Shown here: one piece after another, positions 44,183 to 52,187 of the stretch | Layout of the letters: every line of letters begins with the position of its first letter | Numbering within the stretch: position 1 is the first letter of the stretch | NCBI GenBank assembly: GCA_040219135.1 | Contig: JAVJTA010000021.1 | Span: 124,001-188,000, forward strand | Source: UBA7803 sp040219135 | GTDB taxonomy: Bacteria; Pseudomonadota; Gammaproteobacteria; Pseudomonadales; Azotimanducaceae | Reading direction: 5' to 3' | DNA length: 64,000 nucleotides | Notes under the pieces: generated by a model | Told to the model about the DNA's origin: nothing | The model's input: only the letters and a program-made list of their open reading frames with translations | Databases searched by the model: none | Translations under genes and position numbers: made by a program

Positions 44183-44547
44183 CCTTTCGTCCTTTTCTTT
44201 CTTTCGCTTTCTTCGTGCCTTGCACGGATCTCCGAGAGATATTTGAGGCCTGCGACCCCGCCGCTCCAGTAGGCGCTGTACTCACTGGTCCAGCGGTCGT
44301 AGATCATCTGGATGGGGACGGCGTTGAAATAGAGCCTGCGCGTGCGTCCATCCTTTTCCGAGACCACCAGCATTGCCTCCTCGAGCACGGCGAGATGCTT
44401 GATCACCGCGACGCGGCTCACGTCGAACTCGCTCGCGAGATGGCCGACACCGATCCCGGGACTCTCCTTCACGATGTCGAGCATACGCCTGCGGCTTTTG
44501 TGGGCCAGCGCCTGAAACACGGCCTCCATATCGCGGTCGTCGGACAT
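44179..44547 (-). CDS. ArsR family helix-turn-helix regulator
   Basis: 122 aa from the ATG at 44547. The winged helix is clear (VFQALAHKSRRRMLDIV, then VSRVAVIKHLAVLEEA). The metal-binding ELCVCDL motif is absent, so it is not a metal sensor. It belongs to the ArsR group paired with SRPBCC genes. It lies 8 bases after the upstream AHSA1 gene. The palindrome at 45138-45155 is its likely operator. Confidence 0.9.
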   Translation of the reverse strand: MSDDRDMEAVFQALAHKSRRRMLDIVKESPGIGVGHLASEFDVSRVAVIKHLAVLEEAMLVVSEKDGRTRRLYFNAVPIQMIYDRWTSEYSAYWSGGVAGLKYLSEIRARHEESERKKRTKG

Positions 44548-44555
44548 GAAAACCC

Positions 44556-45116
44556 TCAGTTTCCGGAGCCTTCGACCGCCGCTTCTTCGATCACGGTCTC
44601 GTAGGCGGCCATGACCGCGCCCCAGGCGCCGATGAAGTATTCGTAGGATTCGTCCCATTCGGGGCCGATCCCGAAACCGTCGGAGACGAGGGTGACCTTC
44701 GTCTCCCCCTCGCTCAAAGGCTCGAACGTCAGGACCACGTGCATCTTGTGCGGACGAACCGCCATGTCGGGTCGGTTCGTCCAGGTAAAGGAGAACATGC
44801 GGCCCTCCTCGAAGCCGAGGATCACGCAGTCGTCGCAGCCGCGGGAGCCTTCGGGCGCGCCCTCGATGATGAAGATCTCGAACGGGCCGCCGGGCCGCAG
44901 TTCGATGTGGGTCTTGAGGCCGGGCCCGCCGGGAAAGAAACTCTGGAATCCTTCGTCCGTGGCCCACATCGCCCAGGCCGAGCACGCATCCGTCGGCACG
45001 ATGACTTCATGGACGATCGACCGGTAGCCGGCGGCGTCCGCATAAGGTGCGGCCAGCAAGATCGACGTCAGCGCTGCGCCAGCCATGCCAGTCTCCATCT
45101 TCGAAAAACCGCGCAT
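44556..45116 (-). CDS. SRPBCC/AHSA1 domain protein with possible N-terminal signal segment
   Basis: 186 aa from the ATG at 45116; ATG at 45131 or 45098 are alternatives. The first ~30 residues contain a hydrophobic run ending in APYADAAGY that could be a signal peptide. This is odd for an AHSA1 domain and may instead be non-native sequence fused before VHEVIVPTDACSAWAMW. The domain itself is complete to the end (WGAVMAAYETVIEE). First gene of the ArsR operon. Confidence 0.82.
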   Translation of the reverse strand: MRGFSKMETGMAGAALTSILLAAPYADAAGYRSIVHEVIVPTDACSAWAMWATDEGFQSFFPGGPGLKTHIELRPGGPFEIFIIEGAPEGSRGCDDCVILGFEEGRMFSFTWTNRPDMAVRPHKMHVVLTFEPLSEGETKVTLVSDGFGIGPEWDESYEYFIGAWGAVMAAYETVIEEAAVEGSGN

Positions 45117-45137
45117 CTCGCTGTTCCACAACCAATA

Positions 45138-45155
45138 TGTAACCTAATGGTTACA
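45138..45155. promoter_or_regulatory. ArsR-type operator palindrome and promoter
   Basis: TGTAACC-TAAT-GGTTACA is a perfect 7-bp inverted repeat around a 4-bp centre, 22 bases upstream of the AHSA1 start. A -35-like TTGACC reads leftward from 45175 to 45170, so the palindrome would cover the spacer and -10 region. This is the layout of an autoregulated ArsR operon. Confidence 0.75.
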
Positions 45156-45175
45156 TCAAGTCTGGCGGCGGTCAA

Positions 45176-45562
45176 GCAATCGTTACGATTGCGGTTGCGC
45201 CATATGTCGGTGCGGAGTTGCACATGGCAGGGATGTGGTTTCACAGGCCAGCTGGCCTTGAGGATACTGGCCGGACCGGCAGGAGTTGAACGCAGCATCG
45301 CTGCCGGGGTGATGTTCGAATTCAATTCAGCGGAGCAGGCAATCTTGGAAGCCAACGAATCAACGGCAAAGTACGGCCCGATCAGTTGATCGGCGTCAGG
45401 TCACAATGACTCAGCCGCAGGGTGTGCGGCATGGTGGATGATTCGAAAGGATGCGGCTTTGCGAAGCGCGCCGATAGCGGAGGCGCGGCTTGAACGATCC
45501 GGCAGTTCCAGTCCGCCGCATGCCATTTCGGGTCCCTGAGCCGGAGACTTTCCACCCGCCGG
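45176..45562. other. Intergenic stretch without a recognisable gene
   Basis: Between the ArsR promoter and the first dispersed repeat copy. Short open frames exist on both strands, but none has a family match, SD or codon pattern I trust. It is presumably old insertion debris. Confidence 0.5.
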
Positions 45563-45755
45563 CGACAGCCCCGGCGCAAGTACCATTCCTGGACTTCCTG
45601 TTTCACCTATACACCCGTACGCCCACCGCCACAGGCCTGCGATCTCCGAGCAAATCCGATCGATCTGTAACACCTGGACAAACACAGCGCGCTATGCCAC
45701 CTGTCTCCATACTGCTGGCAACAAACGAAAAGACCCGCTGTTTTCCCTGTTCTCC
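45563..45755 (+). repeat. Dispersed ~200-bp repeat, copy A
   Basis: Matches copy C (63749-63954) in the same orientation and copy B (46972-47178) in inverse orientation. Shared blocks include CTATACACCCGTA, CGATCTCCGAGCAA and GAAAAGACCCG. It is the most diverged copy, roughly 80% similar to C by eye. The exact ends are approximate. Confidence 0.8.
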
Positions 45756-45810
45756 TTGCGCCTGAGGATCACCACCGTCAAAACAGATTGACTAGCAACA
45801 GTGCAGCCGT

Positions 45811-46178
45811 GCGTTCACCTAACGGGCGTACCGGCAGGAGTCCCACGAGATGCTGTTCGACGCCCATAACCACGCCTTGCGCGTGTTCGGTGGCGTGCCG
45901 GCGCGCGGCCTCTACGACAACATGAAGACGGCGGTCGACCGGATCGGCCGGGGCAAGGAGCGGGTCGTCAACGCGCGCTTCAAGGCGCTGGCGAGCCACT
46001 ACCTGTTCGAGGCAACCTTCTGCAACCCGGCCTCAGGTTGGGAAAAGGGTCAGGTCGATAAGGCGGTGCAGGATGCCCGGCGCCGGGTGTGGCGGGACGT
46101 ACCGCCCCACCGGGATCTGGCGGCGCTGAACGACTGGCTCGAGGAGCGCTGCGTCGGGTTATGGCACGAATCCCAACC
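45811..46178 (+). pseudogene. IS21-family transposase (IstA) internal fragment
   Basis: Residues from RAYRQESHEMLFDAHNH through GLYDNMKTAVDRIGRGKE, LFEATFCNPASGWEKGQV and LNDWLEERC match the catalytic core of IstA. An in-frame TAA at 45820-45822 precedes the match, and the reading loses similarity after about 46175. Both ends and the helper gene istB are missing, so it is a dead fragment. Confidence 0.88.
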
Positions 46179-46485
46179 GAATTCGCCCGCTTGTGATGGA
46201 TATTCCGTCGACAGATGCCAATCAAGTCCCTGGGATTCGAACAGTTCGCCGCACGGCTGCAGATGAAGCCGCGGTGCGCAGCCTCAACAAGGATTCATCG
46301 TCTTTGGCGCCTCTGATCCGAATCTGACAGCTCCGAGGCACATAGCCCCGGTCTTGACGTGTTCAGATCGCGTAACTGGTGGATTCGACTGGCCCTGGCA
46401 TTGCCGTCTGGCGCCGAATGCCCAGATAGATGGGTCGGCGCTGACCCTTTGCTTTTCTTGCCCTGGGCTGCTTACACGTGGGCAC
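46179..46485. other. Spacer between transposase relics, nothing recognised
   Basis: About 300 bases with no convincing frame, repeat or promoter. It sits between the IS21 fragment and the IS1634-like fragment inside the inverted repeat pair and is probably residue of further insertions. Confidence 0.5.
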
Positions 46486-46648
46486 ATGTACTTACTCGAG
46501 TCCAAGCAGCGGCGAGCCGACGGCAGCACGGTGTCGTACTTGCAATTGGCCGAGAACGAGTGGTTGTCCCTGCGGCGGCGCTCGCATACCCGCGTGGTCT
46601 ACAAATGTGGCCGTGCCGCCGCCGTCACCGAGCGGCCGCTGCTCAAGC
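46486..46648 (+). pseudogene. IS1634-family transposase N-terminal fragment
   Basis: Starts at an ATG with MYLLESKQRRADGSTVSYL and LQLAENEW..RRSHTRVVY, the characteristic first ~45 residues of IS1634-type DDE transposases. The similarity breaks off where the IS91-type fragment begins, so one element inserted into or recombined with the other. No catalytic part remains. Confidence 0.75.
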
Positions 46649-46925
46649 CACCGCTACCAGCGCCATCAGCCGGAGAATACGTCGCTCTACCCGATCGTCT
46701 AGCAGCATCTGCCGACGCTGCGGAACGAACTGCAGCATCACGAGACCTCACTGCCCCGCTTCGTGCTTAGCGAGTTCCAGGACTACCTGCGCTGTGGCCG
46801 ACTGGAGTACGGCTTCGTGCGCGTGAAGTGCAACGGCTGCCGGCACGAGCACCTGGTGGCGTTTTCCTGCAAACGCCGTGGCTTTTGCCCGTCCTGCGGG
46901 GCGCACCGTTTGCCGTCGAACCCCA
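46645..46925 (+). pseudogene. IS91-family transposase N-terminal (zinc-binding) fragment with internal stop
   Basis: HRYQRHQPENTSLYPIV, then TAG at 46700-46702, then QHLPTLRNELQHHETSLPRF and the cysteine-rich VKCNGCRHEHLVAF-SCKRRGFCPSCGAHR, which is the IS91 zinc-finger region. The frame loses similarity after about 46920. The HUH/Y2 catalytic half is absent. The first 31 bases recur at 38917. Confidence 0.88.
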
Positions 46926-46971
46926 CTGGCACCGTGTTCGAACAGACCGTACTGCAGGCGCCGGGACGGCC

Positions 46972-47178
46972 GCGAATAGGGAAATCAACGGGTCTTTTCG
47001 TGTGTTGCCAGCAGTATGGAAGCAGTTGGGCGTAGCGGGCTGTGTTTGTTCGGGTGCTAGAGATCGATCGGGATTGCTCGGAGATCGTAGGCCTGTCGGG
47101 GTGGTTGGCTTACGGGTGTACAGGTGAAACAGGAAGCCCAGGAATCGTACGCGCAGCCGGGGCCGTTGCCTGGGAATC
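46972..47178 (-). repeat. Dispersed ~200-bp repeat, copy B (inverted)
   Basis: Reverse complement is nearly identical (over 90% by eye) to copy C at 63749-63954, from GATTCCCAGGCAACGG to TTTCCCTATTCGC. Together with copy A it flanks the transposase graveyard in inverted orientation. Open frames read through it but are not conserved in the way a protein would be. Confidence 0.88.
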
Positions 47179-47308
47179 AAACGCCGGAAGTGCACCCATG
47201 GATACCCCGTTCTTAGGTGATTGGGATTGTTGTGGTTACGGGCGAGACCATACGTCCCTCCAAATGGACGCAATGGCCCTGTTCTGGAAGACGAACCGGT
47301 GTGCAGGA

Positions 47309-48586
47309 TCAGCCTGCCGACCGGTCCTCGTAGATCGACTCTTCGTCCTTGTTTTCCTCGGTGATCTTTCGGCCAAGCGCCTCGAAGACGGGGATGTCAG
47401 CGTCCGCCAAGGGCCGCATGTATTCCTTACGAGCCATCGCAGCTTCGATGTAGGGCGCAAGCTCTAGCTGCTTTTGGCGCTCCCTTTCCGCCTCGTCTCG
47501 CTTGAACTCGGGCATCACCTCACGCGCGAAGAGCTCCAGCGAATGACAGATGTCCTCATGCTTGTTGTTGCCCGCTTGTTGGATGAACGTGACCTGATCG
47601 ACGCCTACCTTGGCGAACTTACGCAGATGGTTGGCCAGATCCTCGGGCGTTCCGATGCCGCCCGCGCTACCGGAGAGCGCATTGTTGTAATCGGTGGCTT
47701 CTTTATCGCGCTTGGCTGCCCGTGCTTTCTGGAAGTTTGCCCACAGGTTGGTGCGGCCCGGCTTGTGGGCGCCAAAGCCGTAGAGGCTTCCGAGCGCGAA
47801 CCCGAAAAACTCGAAGCCCTCGAGACCGTTGGCAATCGCAAGCTCGCGGTCTTCATGACACGAGAAGCTAGAGACCATGCAGATGTTGGCGTTTACCGCA
47901 TGCCCGATCGGCACGCAGGCTTCGCTTTTGATGATGCCGTAATACTCGTCCACCCACTCCTGCGCCTCCAACGGATCCACAAACGCAAAGGTCAGGGCGC
48001 CTATCCCCAGGCGTGCCGCCATCTTGATGGTCTCGCGCTGGGAGCACGCCACCCACAAGGGTGGGTGAGGCTTTTGCACGGGCTTTGGCACAAGATTGCG
48101 ACAGGGCATTGAGAAGTACTTGCCCTCGTAGCCGGGGTAAGGGTCCATCGCCAGGATGTTGGCGATCTGCTCGGTCGCCTCGAGATAGATCTCGCGCTTT
48201 TGCGCCACTGGTATGCGAAAGCCGCCGAGCTCGAGTTCCGCGGACGATTCGCCCGTGCCGAATTCGACTCGACCGTTGGACACGAGATCCAGCGTTGCAA
48301 TCACCTCCGCCGTGCGCGCGGGATGGTTGTACTGCGGAATGACTTGGCGTATGCCCTGGCCCAGCCGGATGTTCTTGGTGCGTTGTGAGCACGCGGCGAG
48401 AAAGACCTCTGGCGCGGACGAGTGGGAATATTCCTCGAGAAAGTGGTGCTCGACCTCCCACGCAAAGTCGATGCCCAATTCGTCGGCGAGCTGAACTTGA
48501 TCGAGGGCTTCGTTGAACAGCCGTTGCTCGATGCCCTCCGTCCATGGCCGCGGTAGTTGGTGCTCGTAGAATATTCCAAACTTCAT
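47309..48586 (-). CDS. LLM-class (luciferase-like) flavin-dependent monooxygenase
   Basis: 425 aa from the ATG at 48586 (MKFGIFYEHQLPRPW). TIM-barrel landmarks are ADELGIDFAWEVEHHF, LGQGIRQVIPQYNHP, VSNGRVEFGTGES and QKPHPPLWVACSQRET, with a GTPEDLANHLRKFAKVGVDQV end. The C-terminus is about 60 residues longer than a minimal family member. It uses FMNH2 or F420-like cofactor; the substrate is unknown. No flavin reductase lies beside it. Its stop lies 130 bases from repeat copy B. Confidence 0.9.
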   Translation of the reverse strand: MKFGIFYEHQLPRPWTEGIEQRLFNEALDQVQLADELGIDFAWEVEHHFLEEYSHSSAPEVFLAACSQRTKNIRLGQGIRQVIPQYNHPARTAEVIATLDLVSNGRVEFGTGESSAELELGGFRIPVAQKREIYLEATEQIANILAMDPYPGYEGKYFSMPCRNLVPKPVQKPHPPLWVACSQRETIKMAARLGIGALTFAFVDPLEAQEWVDEYYGIIKSEACVPIGHAVNANICMVSSFSCHEDRELAIANGLEGFEFFGFALGSLYGFGAHKPGRTNLWANFQKARAAKRDKEATDYNNALSGSAGGIGTPEDLANHLRKFAKVGVDQVTFIQQAGNNKHEDICHSLELFAREVMPEFKRDEAERERQKQLELAPYIEAAMARKEYMRPLADADIPVFEALGRKITEENKDEESIYEDRSAG

Positions 48587-48749
48587 TGGTTGCGCTCCCC
48601 TTGAACGGCAACCCATGGTAGGTGCTTTGGGTGGCGCCGACAAACTGCTGTTTAGCTCCGGAACCGGCCCGGTGCGCTCGGCTGGCACGCTAGCGTCCAT
48701 CGCGAGCCGATGTCGAGCCGGTTGGCCAGCGATGATTCGCCAGCCGCAA

Positions 48750-49124
48750 TCAGATGGTGCCGCTTCGCTGCCTAAGCTGAAAGACGTTGCCCTCGGGATC
48801 CGCCCCGTCGAGGTGTAACTGGTGCCGCCATTCCCACTGGTCCGCGGCCGGTTTGAGAATGCCGCGGGCCTGTTCGATCACGCCGCGGCGTTCTTCGATG
48901 GCGGCGACCAGAAACGAGGCCTTGTTCGGGGTGTCCTCCCGCAGGGCCGGGGGCGAGTGAATGGTGATCTTATCGGCCACGGCCTGTGGTACGGCGACCA
49001 CGGAGAATCCTCCGAGCACCACGAACCCGGTTCCGCGTTCGAACGCGTCCAGGTCCGGGACGGATTCATAGAAGCGCCTCAGACGTTCGAGGTCTTTGGC
49101 GTAGACCACGACGTGAACGGCCAC
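48750..49124 (-). CDS. VOC (glyoxalase/bleomycin resistance) family protein
   Basis: 124 aa from a GTG at 49124. VHVVVYAKDLERLRRFYESV and VFQLRQRSG mark the two ends of a VOC domain. The first metal His is not in the usual place, so this may be a non-enzymatic member. It is transcribed ahead of the LLM oxidoreductase gene with 163 bases between. Confidence 0.72.
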   Translation of the reverse strand: MAVHVVVYAKDLERLRRFYESVPDLDAFERGTGFVVLGGFSVVAVPQAVADKITIHSPPALREDTPNKASFLVAAIEERRGVIEQARGILKPAADQWEWRHQLHLDGADPEGNVFQLRQRSGTI

Positions 49125-49148
49125 CGGTTCGGTTATGCGTACACCTCG

Positions 49149-49382
49149 CTAGCGGCGGTTCCGCGGGTGGCTGGCGGCATTTCTCTCGTTGCCGCGCTTG
49201 TAGTTGCCGGTCAGCTTGGTCATCAGTCTCTGCAGTTGCGCGAAGTCGCTCTCCGCTACCGCCTTCTCAAATCGGCTGGCCTTCGCGCCGCGCAGGGTGG
49301 CAGCCGGATTTCCATGGTGAGTAATCGTGTACCCCTCCCGCGTTCTTCGATAGGCGAATCCCAGATCGTGCGCTTCATCCAT
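49149..49382 (-). CDS. Small hypothetical protein
   Basis: 77 aa from the ATG at 49382 (MDEAHDLGFAYRRTREG). The central HHGNPAATLRGAKASRF and basic C-terminus resemble a conserved small cytoplasmic family I have seen without a function. It lies 11 bases after the zinc-ribbon membrane protein gene and 24 bases before the VOC gene, so the three probably form one transcript. Confidence 0.6.
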   Translation of the reverse strand: MDEAHDLGFAYRRTREGYTITHHGNPAATLRGAKASRFEKAVAESDFAQLQRLMTKLTGNYKRGNERNAASHPRNRR

Positions 49383-49393
49383 GGCCTGTGTTC

Positions 49394-49696
49394 TCAGTCC
49401 GGCCAGTTGGTCTGCACGCCGGAGTCCTGGTGGCGCCCGCAGCGGTCGCAGACATAGCGCTTGGTCTCGTAGTCGCGCTCCGCGGGAGCGAGGGCCCGCA
49501 TCTGTGCCTGACACTCGCTGCACCAGCGCGCGTTCATCATCCGCCACTGCATGACCGCCGTGGCGCTTGCGAACGCGACGGCCAGCAGCGCCATCGGCCA
49601 GGCACCCTCGCGCAGTGCCAGCCAGGCGAACGCGGCGAGCAGGGCGATCAGGCCAAGCAGGATCCAGTCTTCCCGAGGGCGTATGGCGTACTTCAT
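49394..49696 (-). CDS. Small membrane protein with C-terminal zinc ribbon
   Basis: 100 aa from the ATG at 49696. Two hydrophobic helices at about 12-28 and 31-48 are followed by a CxxC...CxxC zinc ribbon (WCSECQ and YVCDRCG). Function unknown; such proteins are often small envelope or RNA-binding accessories. Its start overlaps the stop of a possible upstream small frame (ATGA at 49696-49693). Confidence 0.68.
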   Translation of the reverse strand: MKYAIRPREDWILLGLIALLAAFAWLALREGAWPMALLAVAFASATAVMQWRMMNARWCSECQAQMRALAPAERDYETKRYVCDRCGRHQDSGVQTNWPD

Positions 49697-49938
49697 CCTG
49701 CTTTCTGCCTTGCAGTGATCGGAGAAACGGCGCCATCGCGCAGTTCGCGCCACCACGGTCCGTCGGCGCCGGCGAACACGAGGCCGTGCTGGCGCAGGAG
49801 CAGTCCTGCCAGAATCCAGAGCAGCCGTTTCGCGGTGGCTGGCGCAGTAGGTGTCCCGGCCGCTCTCCGCGCGGTAGCCGGATTCCGTCGGACAGCAGCA
49901 TCACGCTCGTGGAATTCAGCGCGATCTGCACGTCCCAC
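49693..49938 (-). CDS. Possible small hypothetical protein
   Basis: 81 codons from a GTG at 49938 to a TGA that overlaps the next start by four bases. The C-terminal half has a protein-like pattern (AKRLLWILAGLLLRQHGLV and GPWWRELRDG), while the front is Ala/Arg-rich and doubtful. The coupling overlap is the main argument that it is real. Confidence 0.35.
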   Translation of the reverse strand: MGRADRAEFHERDAAVRRNPATARRAAGTPTAPATAKRLLWILAGLLLRQHGLVFAGADGPWWRELRDGAVSPITARQKAG

Positions 49939-49966
49939 CAGCCAAAGCGCAAACCCGGAAATCCCT

Positions 49967-50932
49967 TCAACGTCCCTGAGCACCCCGGCGCAGCCAGTCA
50001 TGTACGAATGCCAGCTTGCGCAGCGCGGCTTCCGACAGGACGAAGGGATACAGATCAGACAAGCCCATGGAACGGTTGACGTGGTTGACCCCCGTCGTGA
50101 GGGAGGCGGCGACATGGGTCAGCCGCTCGGCATCCGGCTCCGCGTATGGATCCCAATCCGAGCGCGGCAGTTCCGGCGCGGACAGGCCCGCAGCAACAAA
50201 GCTGTCGGCAATGTCGGTCAGGTGCAGCAGATGCGCAGCCGTCTCGGCCCAGTCCTCATGGGGATGTGCCGAGGCATACAGAGTGAGAAAACGCAGCCGC
50301 CAATCCGGCGGCGGACCGTCGTTGTAGTAGCGCTGTAGCGCAGCGACGTAGTCCGTGCGTTCATCGCCGAACATGGCGCGAAAGGCGTCGAGGAAATCTT
50401 CACGCAGGCTCAGCCGCCACCAGAGCATATGAGCGATCTCGTGGCGCATATGGCCGATCATGGTGCGATAGGGCTCCTCCAGCGCCTCGCGTCGGGTCGC
50501 CCTCAGGACCGGATCGGCCTCGGCCACGCTGATCGTCACGATTCCTTCCACATGTCCCATGGGAACAGGTGTCGGACCCTCAGCGAGCATGTGAAACCTG
50601 GGTGGCGCGCCCGGATCCTCCGGCCTGAACCAGTGCCAGCGGCCGAGATTGTCCAGCACCCAGCGCTTGGCGGCTTCAGTCTGCGACCAGTTGGGGATGG
50701 CGCCTGGGATGGAGGGGTCCGGCGCCAGCTCCGTCATGGCGCAAGACCGGCAAAAGGCACCCTGCTCAGGCGCGATCCAGTTGCAGCCGATGATCTCCCG
50801 GTTGGCGCAGAACGGCGGCATGGGCAGGAAAGCCCGCGCCTGGGGGTCGTAGGCAACAGGAGTGGCGTCGGCGGTGGCGAGGTTGTCAAACCACAGCAGG
50901 CCGGATCCGACCGGGTTGGCGAAGACACGCAT
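49967..50932 (-). CDS. Putative zinc-binding metallopeptidase with N-terminal zinc ribbon
   Basis: 321 aa from the ATG at 50932. An N-terminal zinc ribbon-like part (FCANREIIGCNW and FCRSCAMTE) is followed by a HExxH peptidase site at RHEIAHMLWW with a conserved DERTDYVAALQRYYNDGPP region and WAETAAHLLHL, as in the DUF4157/Peptidase_Mx group of cytoplasmic metallopeptidases. Substrate unknown. No partner gene is evident. Confidence 0.85.
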   Translation of the reverse strand: MRVFANPVGSGLLWFDNLATADATPVAYDPQARAFLPMPPFCANREIIGCNWIAPEQGAFCRSCAMTELAPDPSIPGAIPNWSQTEAAKRWVLDNLGRWHWFRPEDPGAPPRFHMLAEGPTPVPMGHVEGIVTISVAEADPVLRATRREALEEPYRTMIGHMRHEIAHMLWWRLSLREDFLDAFRAMFGDERTDYVAALQRYYNDGPPPDWRLRFLTLYASAHPHEDWAETAAHLLHLTDIADSFVAAGLSAPELPRSDWDPYAEPDAERLTHVAASLTTGVNHVNRSMGLSDLYPFVLSEAALRKLAFVHDWLRRGAQGR

Positions 50933-51308
50933 GCAGGCGGAACTCCGATGAAGACACGGCGCGGGCGCCGACAACTGACTTCCTGATCGTCCTCTCGTGC
51001 CTGCCACGGGTCAACTCATCTGCCAGCGTCGAACGTCAACCCGTGGATCGGACCTTATCGCGACCCAGCATCGCGGCTACGAAATCAGGGGCTGGCGACA
51101 TGAAATGCCCGGCCAAAGGCACTCGGGTGAGCCAGAGCGCGGGTTGTACGTACAACCCTGCCGACATCCAACTCAGCTTCAACACGACGGCCTGGAGTGC
51201 GAAGTTCGCTCGAACCGACGAACTCCACACTCAGAATCCATACCCGATCGGCCAATGGCTCCGATCCGGGACATTTTCAACAGGCTGCTAGCGGAGGCGG
51301 CTATCCGC
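50933..51308. other. Intergenic stretch with an 18-bp palindrome, no gene
   Basis: Between the metallopeptidase start and the atpG stop. It contains the palindrome at 51141-51158 and ends with a CATTTTCAACAGGCTGCTA stretch that resembles a common transposon-end or remnant motif. It may mark the left border of the imported ATPase island. No coding frame is convincing. Confidence 0.55.
51141..51158. promoter_or_regulatory. Perfect 18-bp palindrome
   Basis: GGGTTGTAC-GTACAACCC has no spacer. It is about 210 bases upstream of the metallopeptidase and 150 bases downstream of atpG. It could be a dimeric regulator site or a terminator-like hairpin without a T-run, and nothing else identifies it. 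Confidence 0.5.
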
Positions 51309-52187
51309 TCAGTCGGCCGCACTGACGGCTTCGTAGCCCGACACGACGTCCAGCAACTCGCGGGTGATCGTCTCCTGGCGTCGGAGGCGGTAGAGCTGGC
51401 GCAGGTAATCGCGCCGCTCTTCGATATTGCGCTCGGCGGCCTGCATCGCAGCGAGCCGCGAGGCATGCTCGCTGGCCAGCGCCTCGGCCAGTGCGCGATA
51501 GATCACCACGAAGAGCCGCTGCTGCACCAACCATGACATCAGCCGTTCGGGATCCATCCGGAAAAGCGGCAGGGACCGCCCCGGCCAGTCCGCCTCGGCC
51601 AGTCTGCGCAGATAGCGGTCGGACAGCGGCAGCAGCCGGTGGGACTGCGGCGTTGCCGTATTGCGGCCCTCGCGGCGATTGTGCACCAGCCGGACCTGCC
51701 CGACCCCGTCGAACCGCGCCCAGCGGTCGATGTCGACGATCATGGTCTGCACCAGCCGCGACAATCCCTCGACTGAGCCCGGCAGGGGATGAACGGCATC
51801 TGCATGCAGCCCGTTCGCTTCGAGCCTGGCCGCGACGCGCACCCCGATGACGCCCAGCACCATCGGCCTGTCCTCCAGCCGGGACATGGCAACGCGGGTG
51901 ATCTTGTCGTTGTAGCCCCCGCAAAGCCCACGATCCGAGCCGATCACGATCAGCGCCTCGCGCCCCGTTCCGCTGTCGGCCCCTGGCAGGGACAGGCCCG
52001 CCTGCCGACGCTGGCGCAAGAGCGCCATCAGACCCAGCTCGACGGTGCGTGCATAATGCGCCATCGCTGCTTCGGCGTGTTCGTATTGCCGGATGCTGAC
52101 GGACGACAGCGCCTTCATCGTGCGCACGATGGACTGAATGTCACCCGTGGTCTCGAGCGCGTCGGACAGAGTTTCAAGCGTTTCCAT
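51309..52187 (-). CDS. atpG: N-type ATPase subunit gamma
   Basis: 292 aa central-stalk subunit. The N-terminal helix (ALETTGDIQSIVRTMKALS) and Rossmann-like core with GSDRGLCGGYN are typical; the C-terminal helix (RDYLRQLYRLRRQETITREL) forms the second half of the coiled coil. The ATG at 52187 lies inside the end of atpA (14-base overlap). It is the last gene of the atpDCQRBEFAG operon, the order known for alternative N-ATPases. Confidence 0.92.
   Translation of the reverse strand: METLETLSDALETTGDIQSIVRTMKALSSVSIRQYEHAEAAMAHYARTVELGLMALLRQRRQAGLSLPGADSGTGREALIVIGSDRGLCGGYNDKITRVAMSRLEDRPMVLGVIGVRVAARLEANGLHADAVHPLPGSVEGLSRLVQTMIVDIDRWARFDGVGQVRLVHNRREGRNTATPQSHRLLPLSDRYLRRLAEADWPGRSLPLFRMDPERLMSWLVQQRLFVVIYRALAEALASEHASRLAAMQAAERNIEERRDYLRQLYRLRRQETITRELLDVVSGYEAVSAAD

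Noticed and set aside
44179..44547. ArsR as an arsenic or metal sensor
   Set aside because: The cysteine metal-binding motif is missing and the neighbours are SRPBCC proteins, not resistance genes.
46972..47466. Open frame beginning MFVRVLEIDRDCSEI in repeat copy B as a gene
   Set aside because: The frame exists in all three repeat copies but changes at all codon positions and ends in unrelated sequence, so it is carried by the repeat rather than selected.
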